Shown here piece after piece: positions 9,935-19,043 of a DNA stretch of 64,000 bases (positions are counted from its first letter, which is position 1; the number at the start of each line of letters is the position of its first letter). Source of the DNA: JALZMG01 sp963844175 (GTDB taxonomy: Bacteria > Actinomycetota > Acidimicrobiia > Acidimicrobiales > Ilumatobacteraceae); NCBI GenBank assembly GCA_963844175.1, contig CAWJNE010000013.1, positions 248,001-312,000 of the forward strand. Reading direction: 5' to 3'. The notes under the pieces are model-generated. The model had not been told where the DNA came from. It worked only from the letters and a program-made list of their open reading frames with translations, and ran no database searches. Both the position numbers and the translations under genes were made by a program.

Positions 9935-11838
9935 CAGCCGGCCTCCTCGAGCGCGTCGAGGGCGTCGGTGATCACGGCGAGCACGTCGCCGCCGGCCGAG
10001 AGCTGGACGTCGACGCCGGCCGCCGCCAGCTCGTCGGCCAGCCCGGCCGGTCGACCGGCGAGGTAGAGGCGCCTCGGCCCGGTCGCCTCCACGGCGCGGG
10101 CGACGGTGACGGCGAGGTCGGCGTACACCTTGTCACTCGAGCAGATGCAGGCCAGCTCGGCGCGGCTGGCGCGGAACGCGTCCGCCGCCGCCTCCGGGCC
10201 ATCGACGCCCGGACCGGCGACGGCCACGATGCCGCCGGACTCGAACAGGTTCTTGGCGAACGTCGCTCGCGCCGTGTGCACCGCAGGCGGACCGAGGTTG
10301 ACGAGGAGGACCTCCGGTCGGCGCCCGGTCCGCTCGGTCAGCCGGTCGGCCCGACCACGTTGCCGCTCGAAGGCGTCGGCGTAGCGGGTGGCCCGCAACG
10401 GCTCGAACTGCGGCGCCTCGTCGGTCGGCGGGACCACCTCCCGGATCTCCGGCGGCGGGACCTCGCTGACATCGGGGAACTCGGTGACGCCGGTCAGCGG
10501 GTGGCGGCGGTGGGCGACGGCGTCGACCCGGGCGTCGCGCACCTTCCGGACGCGCTCCTGCACGAGGCCGGAACGCAACGCGTCGACCACCCCGCCCGCC
10601 CGCTCGAGTTCCTGGAACGCCGTCCAGGCGGCCTGGGCCAGCTGGTCGGTCAGGTGCTCCACGTACCACGACCCGCCGGCGGGGTCGACGACCTTGGCCA
10701 GGTTCGACTCCTCGAGCAGCACGAGCTGCACGTTGCGGGCCAGGCGGCGGGCCGTCGCCGAGCCACCGGGCACGACGAGCTCGTCGTGGGCGGCCACGGT
10801 CACGGCGTCGGCGCCGCCGACGCCGGCGGCGAAGCAGGCGACGGTGTTGCGCAGCACGTTGACCCACAGGTCGTAGCGGGAGGTGGCGGCCCGCGACGTG
10901 ACGGCGTGCTGGCGTTGGCGGGTGTCGGTGACGCCGGCGACCTCGGCCACGCGGTGCCACAGCTGGCGAGCGGCGCGCAGCTTGGCGATGGTGGCGAACT
11001 GGTCCGGCGTGGCGGCATACCGGAACTCCAGCTGCCGGGCGGCGGCGTCGACGTCGAGCCCGCCGCCGGTGAGCGACCGCAGGTGGTGCACGGCGAGGGC
11101 CAACGACCACGCCAGCTCGTCGACGTCGCCCGACCCGGCCTCGTGGAGGCGGGCCGCGTCGACGACGACGGTCGTCACGCCGGGGAGGTCGGCAGCTCGC
11201 GCCGCCCAGCGGTGGGTGTCGGCGCTCAGCGCCTCCAGGTCCAGCGCGCCGCCCGTGGCCGCCCACATCCCGACCGGATCGGCGCCGGCGACGAGGCGGG
11301 CCGCCGCCGGGTCGAGCCCCCGGCGCGACCACACCTCGGCCAGGGCGTCGGATGCCTCGGACCAGCGCGGGCCGGCGTCGATGACGATCGTCAGCAGGTC
11401 GAGGAGCACGCCGTCGAGGGCGGCGTCGAGCCCGTCGGCGTCGATCGCCGCGCGCGAGGTCAGGTCGAGGACGATCGAGGTGGCGCCCCGCTCCAGCTCG
11501 TCGCGGACCTGCAGCGCCGTGCCGCCGTCGTCGTCCGTGGCAAGGACGCGCTGGCGGACGTCCCACCCGCCGTCTCGGTACCCGAGCGCCCGCGTGCCGC
11601 GGGTGTAGGGCACCAGCCCCGGCAACGACGCCGCCGGCGGCGGAGCGGGCACGGTCGGCGTGTACAGGGGGTCGATGCGCAGCCCGTCGTCGGTCGTCGT
11701 GACCAACCGCTCGAAGCGCTGGGCCGCGCCGTCGGGATCAGCCCCTCGGTCGCCACGCGTGAGCACGCGATCGACCAGGCGGCGCCAGTCCTCCTCGGTC
11801 ACGCTGGGGAAGTCGGCGACCAGCCGCAACTCGCTCAT
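9934..11838 (-). CDS. mutA: Methylmalonyl-CoA mutase small subunit
   Basis: A 634-residue partner of MutB. It keeps the mutase barrel fold (FRYAATPDQFATIAKLRAARQLWHRVAEVAG, ARNVQLVLLEESNLAKVVDPAGGSWYVE) and a C-terminal B12-like domain. Where MutB has DGHDRGQ, this subunit reads NLGPPAVHTARATFAKN, with no DxH, as expected of the non-catalytic chain. I place the start at ATG 11838 (MSELRLVADFPSVTEEDW). A longer reading from 11862 would begin inside the large hairpin that follows the helicase gene and adds residues unlike the family. A GTG at 11844 is also possible. Stop and mutB start overlap. Confidence 0.92.
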
Positions 11839-11857
11839 CTCGACCACATCGTTCCAG

Positions 11858-11943
11858 CCCATCCGAGGGTTTCCTGCATCCGAGGGTCAGCTGCGGGGAA
11901 GCCCCTCAGGAGACCCTCGGATGCACGCAAACCCTCGGATGGG
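11858..11943 (-). terminator. Nested 86-nt hairpin between helicase stop and mutA start
   Basis: The outer arms 11858-11872 and 11929-11943 pair over 15 bp, and inner arms 11875-11888 and 11912-11925 pair over 14 bp. A small GGGG/CCCC hairpin closes the top. Both arms repeat the word ATCCGAGGGT or its complement, so it also reads as four copies of a 10-mer. It begins at the base after the helicase stop (TGA 11944-11946) and ends about 20 nt before the mutA ATG. It probably ends helicase transcription and separates it from the mut operon. No T-tract follows. Confidence 0.65.
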
Positions 11944-14087
11944 TCAGGTCATGGAGGGGGGGAGGGGTTGGGCGTGGACGACGACGAGGCGCTGGGTCGG
12001 GCGGGTGAGGGCGACGTACAACGCCCGCAGCCCCGCGGGTCCGGCGACGATGCGGGCCGGCTCCACGACGACCACGCCATCCAACTCGAGGCCCTTGACG
12101 ACGCTGACCGGCACCACCGTGACGCCGTCGTTCAGGCCGGTGCGGCTGGCCCGGCCGTGGGCGATGCCCGCCAGGGAGAGCGCCATGGAGACATCGTCGG
12201 CCAGGTCGTCGGGCACCACGACGGCGACGTTGCCGGTCGACAGCTCGGCGGCCAGCTTGGCGGTGGCGTCGGCCACCGCTTCCAGCAGGTCGCCGCCCGG
12301 CCGGACCTGCTCGATCACCGGCGCGGCGTCACCCAACCGGACGGCACGCGGCGTGCGCAGGTCCGGCGCCGCCGCCCGCATCACCCGATCGGCCAGCTCC
12401 ATGATCTGCGCCGGGATGCGGTACCCGACCGACAGACCGACCACCCGGGCCGGCTTGCGGTCCGGCAGGTGGGCGAGGACATCCTCCCACCCTGTGGGCG
12501 CCACCGGCCCCGTGGCCTGGGCCAGGTCGCCGACGACCGTCATCGACCCGTTGAGCGATCGGCGGGCCGCCATCTTCAGCTCCATCGGCGTGAGGTCCTG
12601 CACCTCGTCCACGACGATCTGCCCGTACGTCCTGATCTCGTCGCCCGGATCGACCTTGCCGCTGCGGCGCGCCCGCGGCCCGAGGACCTCCCGGGCGTCG
12701 TCGAGCAGCGCCACGTCGCCGGCGGTCCACCGGACGTCGTCGATGTCGGCGGCCCAAGGCCGCTCGAGCGTGGCCAGCTCCGCCTCCGAGAGGATCCCGC
12801 CGCCGGCCAGGCGCAGCAGCGCCGGCGACCCGAACAGGTCGTGCAGCAGCTGGGCCGGCGTCAGCACCGGCCACATCCACTCCAGCGCGGCGCGCACGTC
12901 CGGATGGGACCGCAACGCATCGCGCACCTCGTGGTGGTCGTGACGCTCTCGCCACGCCAGGACGACGCCAGCGCGGCGAACAGCTCCTGCTCGACGAATC
13001 GCCGGCCGGCGTTGTGACGGCGATGGCGGCGGCGGGCGGCGCCGACGATGCGCCGGGACTCGCCGGCGCGCAGTCGCACGAACCCGGTGCGGAACGGCAC
13101 CCGGAGGTCCTGACGCAGCGGCCGCTGCCGGTCCCGCACCGCCTTGTCGATGACGTCCGACATCCGGGCGTCCCCCTTGACCCGGGCCGCCTCGAGCCGT
13201 TCACCGGGGTCCACCCCCGGTCGAGCGAAGCGCACGCCGGGCACCAGGTCGGCCAGCACCACCTGCTCGACGCCGGCCTCGCCGAGCGACGGCAAGACCC
13301 GCTCGATGTAGCGCAGGAACACCCGGTTCGGCCCGATCACCAGCACGCCCTGGTCCTCCAAGGGGAAGCGGAACGTGTACAGCAGGTACGCCGCCCGGTG
13401 GAGCGCGACCACCGTCTTGCCCGTCCCCGGGCCGCCCTGCACCACGAGGACGCCGGCCTGTGGCGAGCGGATGATCTCGTCCTGCTCGGCCTGGATCGTG
13501 GCGACGATGTCGCCCAGCGTCCCGGTGCGCCCACGCTCCAGGGCGGCGAGCAGCGTCGAGTAGCCGCGCAGCTGCACGTCCTCCTCGGCGGCCGGCTCGT
13601 CGACCAGCCCCTCGTCGTGGCCGACGCCGAGATGGCCGTTGCCGAACAGCTCGTCCTCGAGACCGAGCAGGCGGGGGCCCTCGACGACGAAGTGGCGCCG
13701 GCGCACCAGGCCCATCGGCTCCCGGCCGGTGGCCCGGTAGAAGGGCTCGGCGACGGGGGCCCGCCAGTCGACCACGACCGGCTCGGACTGCTCGTCGGCC
13801 ACGGCGACGCGCCCGATGTGGAAGCTCTCGGTGGTCTCGGGCCGCTCGGCGTAGCGGTCGATCCGGCCGAAGACCAGCGCAGCGTCACCGAGGTCGAGGT
13901 CGGTCAACCGCTTGACCAGGGCCTCGTCGAACGCGTTGCGCTCGAAGCGGGCCTGGAACGTGCCCCCCAGGTCGGCCTCGTTGAGGTCGCGCAGCCGCCA
14001 CGCCGACCGCCTGGTGCGCTCCAGGCAGTCGTAAGCGTGATCGACGTAGGCCTGCTCGGCGTCGAGTTCCGGGTGCTGCTGCGTCAT
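11944..14087 (-). pseudogene. UvrD/HelD-like superfamily 1 helicase (HelD/HelR type), frameshifted
   Basis: From ATG 14087 the frame encodes about 380 residues: an N-terminal helical region (ELDAEQAYVDHAYDCLERTR), then VVVDWRAPVAEPFYRAT and Walker A GGPGTGKTVVALHRAAYLLY. The C-terminal half, from about HDHHEVRDALRSHPDV to the TGA at 11944, lies in another frame and carries VVDEVQDLTPMELKM (motif II), SVGYRIP, VVKGLELDGVVVVEP and LYVALTRPTQRL (motif VI). The frames meet at about 12940-12953, consistent with one missing base. The full product is about 714 residues, the size of HelD/HelR-type proteins that recycle stalled RNA polymerase. All helicase motifs survive, so consensus error is likely. 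Confidence 0.8.
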
Positions 14088-14184
14088 GTCCTGAACGGTG
14101 TCGGGGGGACGTGCAACTCTAGCGGGCGGCGAGGGCGCGGCTCCTGGCACCCCCATCGATCCCCTCCGCCGTAGCGTCGCCCGG

Positions 14185-14680
14185 GTGAGCGTGCTGGTCG
14201 GGACCCGCGTGCGCCTGCGCCCCGCCGTCGCCGCCGATGTCGGCGCGCTGGCCGAGGTCCGCGCCACCCCGGAGGTGCACCGGCGCTGGGGCGGCGACGT
14301 CGACGACCTGGCGGCCGAGATCCTGGAGGGCATCGAGGCCGACGACGTCGAGGTGCTGGCCATCGAGCTCGACGGGCGGGTCGTCGGCGCCATCCAGTGG
14401 GCCGACGGTGACGATCCGATGTACCGCCACGCCAGCGTGGACATCTACGTCGACCCCGCGGTCCCACGGGCAGGGCGTCGGCGTCGACGCCGTGCGCACC
14501 CTCGTCCGCCACCTGCTCGTCGACCGTGGCCACCACCGGCTGGTGATCGACCCCGCCACCGACAACGAGCCGGCGATCCGCTGCTACGCCGCCGCCGGCT
14601 TCCGCCCGGTCGGCGTGATGCGCCGCTACGAGCAGGGGCCCGACGGCTCCTGGCACGACGGTCTGCTGATGGAGCTGGTC
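14185..14680 (+). pseudogene. GNAT acetyltransferase (AAC(6')-like), frameshifted, no clear stop
   Basis: From GTG 14185 the reading VSVLVGTRVRLRPAVAADVGALAEV through ASVDIYVDPAV is the first half of a GNAT domain. The acetyl-CoA loop HGQGVGVDAVRTLVRHLL and the second half (LVIDPATDNEPAIRCYAAAGF, RYEQGPDGSWHDGLLMELV) lie one frame over. Removing one C from the CCC at 14463-14465 joins them. The pattern resembles aminoglycoside 6'-acetyltransferase-like GNATs, but the substrate is unknown. In the corrected frame no stop follows LLMELV, and the frame runs into the hemE N-terminus. A TGA in another frame overlaps the hemE ATG as TGATG at 14667-14671. Gene end is therefore approximate. Confidence 0.65.
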
Positions 14681-15797
14681 GTCGACGGGGTTCCAGCGGC
14701 CCCTGCGGCGGCGGACGCACCGGCCGAACGTCTCGATTCGCCGTTCCTCGCCGCCGCTCGACGGTCAGCGCCCCCGCCACACGCCCGTGTGGTTCATGCG
14801 CCAGGCGGGGCGCAGCCTCCCCGAGTACCGGGCCGTGCGCGGCGAGGGCTCGATCCTCGACGCCATCAAGCGACCCGACCTGGCTGCCGAGATCACCCTG
14901 CAGCCCGTGACCCGCTACGGCGTCGACGCCGCCGTCCTGTACAGCGACATCGTCGTCCCGGCGCACGCCGTCGGGTTCGGGGTCGACGTCGCGCCGGGCA
15001 CCGGGCCGGTCGTCGCAGATCCGCTTCGGGCGCGCCGCGACCTCGACCGGCTGCGCCCACTCGAGCCCGACGACGTCACCTACGTCGCAGAGACCGTGGC
15101 CGCCGTCGTCGCCCAACTCGACCGCGACGTGCCGCTGCTGGCCTTCGCCGGTGCGCCGTTCACCGTCGCCAGCTACCTGATCGAGGGCCGCCCCAGCCGG
15201 ACCTACGAGCACACCAAGGCGCTGCTGCGCACCGACGAGGGCTTGTGGCACGACGTCATGGCCCGGCTGACCGACCAGGCCATCGCCTTCATCGACGTGC
15301 AGGTGACGGCCGGCGGGCGGGCGTTCCAGCTGTTCGACTCGTGGGCGGGCGCCTTGTCCCGCGCCGAGTACGAGCAGTTCGTGCTGCCCCACTCCCGTCG
15401 CGTGTTCGCCGAACTGGCCGATCGGCACCCGGACGTGCCGGGCATCCACTTCGGGATCGGCTGCGACCACCTTCTGGAGGCGATGTGGGCGGCCGGGCCC
15501 CAGGTCATCGGGCTCGACTGGCGGACGCCCATCGCCGCCGCCCGCCGGCGGCTCGGTCCGGACGTCGTCGTGCAGGGCAACCTCGACCCGGCGCTCGTGC
15601 TCGCCGGAGCCGACGTCGCCACCGCCGGCGCCCGCGCCGTCCTGGCCGACAACGGCGGGCACCCCGGCCACGTGTTCAACCTGGGCCACGGCGTCCTGCC
15701 GGCGTCGGACCCCGACGTGCTGGCCGCCGTGGTCGAGCTCGTCCATCGCGAGACGTCATTGCGTTCCCCGGCCACGCAGGCCGTCGATCGCACGTGA
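14669..15797 (+). CDS. hemE: Uroporphyrinogen III decarboxylase, with an N-terminal one-base frameshift
   Basis: HemE removes the four acetate carboxyls of uroporphyrinogen III to give coproporphyrinogen III in heme synthesis. From the GTG at 14787 the frame encodes 336 residues that begin at the family signature VWFMRQAGRSLPEYR and include PLLAFAGAPFTVASYLIEG, FDSWAG, and GHVFNLGHGVLP. The preceding residues expected in all HemE proteins (SPFLAAARGQRPRHTP) are present but split. SPFLAAAR lies in another frame and joins the main frame if one base is removed at about 14759-14765. With that correction the only upstream start is the ATG at 14669. The 3' end overlaps hemH as GTGA. Family identity is certain, and the exact N-terminus is not. 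Confidence 0.9.
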
Positions 15798-15802
15798 GCA
15801 CG

Positions 15803-16723
15803 ATGTCCAAGAGCACGACCGGGGTGATCCTCATGGCCTACGGCACCCCGCGGGCGCCCGAGGAGATCGAGCCCTACTACACCGACATCCGGCGCGGCCG
15901 CCCGCCGACTCCAGAGCAGCTGGCCGACCTGACCCGGCGCTACGAGGCGATCGGTGGTTTGTCGCCGCTGGCTCGACTGACCGAGGCACAGCGCGACGAG
16001 CTGCAGGCCGCGCTCGACAGGCGGTCGCCGGGCAACTTCGTCGTGCGGCTCGGGCTGAAGCACGCCGACCCCACGGTCGAGGCCGGGGTCGAGGAACTGG
16101 TCGCCCTCGGCGTCGAGCGCATCGTCGCCCTCGTGCTCGCTCCGCACTACTCGTCGATGTCGATCGGCCAGTACGCCGAGCGGGCCCGATCGGTGGCCGA
16201 CGCAGCGGGGATCCCGTTCACGACCATCCAGAGCTGGGCGACGGAGCCGGCCTACGTCACGTTCCTCGCCACCGACGTGCAGCGGCGCCTGACGGCCATG
16301 CCCGCCGGGACCAAGGTCGTGTTCACGGCCCACTCACTCCCGGCCCGCGTGCTGGCCACCGGCGATCGGTACCCGAGCGAGCTGCGGGCGACGGCGACGG
16401 CCGTCGCCGCCGCCGTCGGGCTCGACCCCTGGTCGCAGTGGTCGATCGGCTGGCAGTCGGCCGGCCGGACGTCCGAGCCGTGGATCGGCCCGGACATCCT
16501 GGCCGTCATCGACGACCTGGCGGCGGCCGAGAACGGCGTCGGGCTGCTGGTCTGCCCCTGCGGCTTCGTCGCCGACCACCTCGAGGTGCTGTACGACCTC
16601 GACCTGGAGGCCCGCCAGCGGGCCGAGGCGGCAGGCCTCGCCTTCGATCGCACCACCTCGCTGAACGCCGACCCGACGGTGCTCGGCGCGCTCGCCGACC
16701 GGATCGTCAGCGCCGTGCCATGA
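15803..16723 (+). CDS. hemH: Ferrochelatase (coproporphyrin ferrochelatase type)
   Basis: A 306-residue class II chelatase that inserts Fe2+ into a porphyrin. In actinobacteria the substrate is usually coproporphyrin III (CpfC). The N-terminal MAYGTP, the catalytic-His region KVVFTAHSLPARVL, and the C-terminal PCGFVADHLEVLYDLDLEA are the family hallmarks. CPC in that last stretch gives two cysteines near the position where actinobacterial enzymes hold a [2Fe-2S] cluster, but a full ligand set cannot be confirmed by eye. ATG 15803 is taken as start. The GTG at 15794, overlapping the hemE stop (GTGA), is equally possible. It lies in a hemE-hemH-hemG run. Confidence 0.92.
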   Translation: MSKSTTGVILMAYGTPRAPEEIEPYYTDIRRGRPPTPEQLADLTRRYEAIGGLSPLARLTEAQRDELQAALDRRSPGNFVVRLGLKHADPTVEAGVEELVALGVERIVALVLAPHYSSMSIGQYAERARSVADAAGIPFTTIQSWATEPAYVTFLATDVQRRLTAMPAGTKVVFTAHSLPARVLATGDRYPSELRATATAVAAAVGLDPWSQWSIGWQSAGRTSEPWIGPDILAVIDDLAAAENGVGLLVCPCGFVADHLEVLYDLDLEARQRAEAAGLAFDRTTSLNADPTVLGALADRIVSAVP

Positions 16724-16729
16724 CCGAGC

Positions 16730-16746
16730 GAGTCTTCGAGCGAGGG
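16730..16746 (+). repeat. Dispersed GAGTCTTCG...GCGAG motif, copy 1
   Basis: Just after the hemH stop the sequence reads GAGTCTTCGAGCGAGGG. Close relatives occur at 32824-32842 (after the ThDP gene stop) and, on the other strand, at 52533-52551 (after the uracil-DNA glycosylase stop). All three follow a stop codon by fewer than 30 nt and lie in non-coding DNA. I treat them as one family of short extragenic repeats. No function is visible. Confidence 0.45.
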
Positions 16747-16768
16747 CACGATCAAGCACCGTCTTCGG

Positions 16769-16827
16769 TCACTGGTGCACCAGCGATGAGCTGCATCGCT
16801 ACGCATTGCCTCAGGGTGCACCAGTGA
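16769..16827. repeat. Inverted repeat upstream of and overlapping the hemG start
   Basis: TCACTGGTGCACC at 16769-16781 is repeated in inverted form at 16815-16827. Each arm itself contains the palindrome GGTGCACC. A 7-bp hairpin (AGCGATG/CATCGCT, 16782-16788 and 16794-16800) lies between them. The right arm includes the proposed hemG GTG at 16824, so this could mask the start in the mRNA, serve as an operator, or end hemH transcription. Which of these applies is not decidable here. Confidence 0.5.
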
Positions 16828-18198
16828 TCCGGGTCATCGTCGTCGGCGGCGGCATCGCCGGGCTGACCGCCGCGCTCACGCTCGCCGGAGGGGACGTGCC
16901 AGACCTCGCGGTGGAGGTGTGGGAGGCAGACGACCGACTCGGGGGCAAGCTGCTGACCACGCCGTTCGCCGGGCTGGCCGCGATCGACGAGGGCTCGGAC
17001 GCCTTCTTGGCCCGCGTGCCGGCAGCTCGGGAGCTGGCCGCCGAGGTCGGCCTCGGCGACGACCTCACGTCGCCTGCGCCGGCGCGCGCCGCTGTCTGGT
17101 ACGGCGGTCTGCACCAGGATCCCCGACGGCCTGCTGCTCGGCGTGCCCACCGGCCTGGCCGGCCTGGCCACCAGCCGGCTGCTGTCGATGCGGGGCAAGC
17201 TGCGGGCGGCCGTCGAACCGCTGCTGCCGCGCACGCCGACCACCGACGACGTCGTCGGTGCGCTCATCCGCCGCCGGTTCGGCGACGAGGTGCAGGAGCG
17301 GTTGGTCGACGCCCTGGTGGGCAGCATCTATGCCGCCGACACCGACCGGTTGAGCTTCTCCGGCGTGCCCCAGCTGGCGGCGCTGACCGCCGACCGCAGC
17401 CTGCTGCTCGGCGCCCGGCGCCGGCGCGCCGCCGCTCCCGCGGACGGTGGTCCGATCTTCCTCGCGCCCCGATCGGGCATGGGTGCCCTCGTCGACGCCG
17501 TCGCCGAGACCGCCGTCGCCCGCGGCGTGGTGATCCGCTGCGGCAAGCAGCTCACCGAGCTCGCCCGAGACGGCGCGACGTGGCGCGCCGACGGTGAGCC
17601 GGCCGATGCCGTGGTGCTCGCCACGCCGGCCGCCCCGACGGCGCCGATCGTCTCGGCCGTGGCGCCGGAGGCCGGTCGGCTGCTGTCGACGATGGAGCAC
17701 GCCGGGGTCGTGCTGGTGACGCTGCACGTGCCTGAATGGCCGGACCGACTGCACGGCCGCAGCGGGTACCTGGTGCCGAAGCCGGTGCAGGATCGGGTGA
17801 CGGCCGCCTCCTTCGGTTCGCAGAAGTGGGCGCACTGGCGGCCCCCGAGCGGCGGCGAGGTGCTGCGCGTCTCGCTCGGCCGGGACGGCGCGCCGGTCGA
17901 CGACCTCGACGACGAGCAGGCGGTGACGGCAGCCGTCGACGAGGTCAGCCGGCACCTCCGGTTCGAGCTGCAGCCGACCGAGGTGCGGGTGAGCCGATGG
18001 CCCGGCGCCTTCCCGCAGTACCGGCCGGGCCATGCCGAGTGGCGGTGGCGGGTGGAGGCCAGCCTCCCCCACGGAATCTCCGTCGCCGGCGCCAGCTACT
18101 GGGGCGTCGGCGTGCCGGCGTGCATCGACGACGCCCGCAAGGCCGTCGGTCACCTGCTCACCGAGCTGGCGACGACGGCCCGCCGCCGCGCCAGGTGA
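16824..18198 (+). pseudogene. hemG: Protoporphyrinogen/coproporphyrinogen III oxidase (HemY type), frameshifted
   Basis: FAD-dependent oxidase of late heme synthesis. In actinobacteria the HemY-type enzyme usually makes coproporphyrin III from coproporphyrinogen (CgoX), matching the neighbouring ferrochelatase. From GTG 16824 the frame shows VIVVGGGIAGLTAALTL and EADDRLGGKL (FAD dinucleotide fold), then VWYGGLHQ. The continuation (IPDGLLLGVPTGLAGLAT, LVGSIYAADTDRLS, PIFLAPRSGMGALVDAV, GVGVPACIDDARKAV) lies one frame over to the TGA at 18198. Removing one G at 17117-17118 joins the two halves into a 457-residue protein of normal length. An essential heme step inside an intact gene run makes consensus error the likely explanation. 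Confidence 0.85.
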
Positions 18199-18239
18199 CC
18201 GGCGTGCCTCCTGGCGGGGCAGGCTGGCAAACTTGGCCC

Positions 18240-19043
18240 ATGCGGCGACCGGCGGCGCTCATCGCCGGCTTCATCGCGCTCGCCGTGCTCGCTGGAGGGT
18301 GCAGCGACGACGAGTCGTCGACAGTCGACGCCGATCAACTGCGCACCGCGCTGCTCGACGCGGCGACCACCTCCCCGCCGACGACGACCCGCGACGCGCC
18401 GCCGTCGACGGCCCGAACACGCACCGGGCGGGCGGCGCCCGACGGGACGCTGCCGGCGTTCGACGAGCGAGTGCCGTCGTCACGGCGCTCCGGCACCGTG
18501 CCGACGAGGAGCACCGCCAGCGCACTGCCGACGTACCCGCCGGAGTTCACCACCCCGGTATCCACCACCCCAGAATCCACCGCACCGGTGACGACGGCGC
18601 CCGTCACGACCGCCGCGCCCACGAGTACATCTGCCCCCGCGCCACCAGCCGTCGTACCGGGCGAGCCGATGATCGAGATCCCGGCCCTCGGGTTGACCCG
18701 CGCCCTGTTCGAGGGCATCGAGTTGGAGACGCTCGACCTCGGGCCCGGCCACTGGCCTGGCACCGCCCTGCCCGGGCAGCCGGGCAACGTCGTCGTCGCC
18801 GGTCACCGCGTCAGCCACCACGCCGACTTCCGCGACATCGACCGTCTGGTGCCGGGCGACGAGGTCGTGTTCACCACGTACGACGGCCGGTTCACGTATC
18901 GGGTGCTGCGCACGGAGATCGTGGCGCCGGAGGCCATGTGGATCATCGACCAGGGGACCGCCCACACGGCCACACTGTTCGCGTGTCATCCTCCGGGATC
19001 GATACGAGAGCGCATCGTCGTGCACCTCGAGCAGCTCGTCTGA
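18240..19043 (+). CDS. Class E sortase with lipoprotein-like signal peptide
   Basis: A 267-residue cysteine transpeptidase/sortase. The C-terminal catalytic domain carries His189 in VVVAGHRVSHH, Cys249 in TLFACHPPGS and Arg256 in SIRERIVV, the sortase triad. Class E enzymes of high-GC Gram-positives attach LAxTG-type proteins to peptidoglycan or act on pilins. Residues 1-21 form a signal peptide ending VLAGGC, so Cys21 is a plausible lipidation site instead of the usual transmembrane anchor. Residues about 40-140 are a Thr/Pro/Ser-rich spacer. ATG 18240 is chosen since it opens directly into the signal peptide. The next gene encodes an Lnt-like protein, an apt neighbour for a lipoprotein. Confidence 0.85.
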   Translation: MRRPAALIAGFIALAVLAGGCSDDESSTVDADQLRTALLDAATTSPPTTTRDAPPSTARTRTGRAAPDGTLPAFDERVPSSRRSGTVPTRSTASALPTYPPEFTTPVSTTPESTAPVTTAPVTTAAPTSTSAPAPPAVVPGEPMIEIPALGLTRALFEGIELETLDLGPGHWPGTALPGQPGNVVVAGHRVSHHADFRDIDRLVPGDEVVFTTYDGRFTYRVLRTEIVAPEAMWIIDQGTAHTATLFACHPPGSIRERIVVHLEQLV

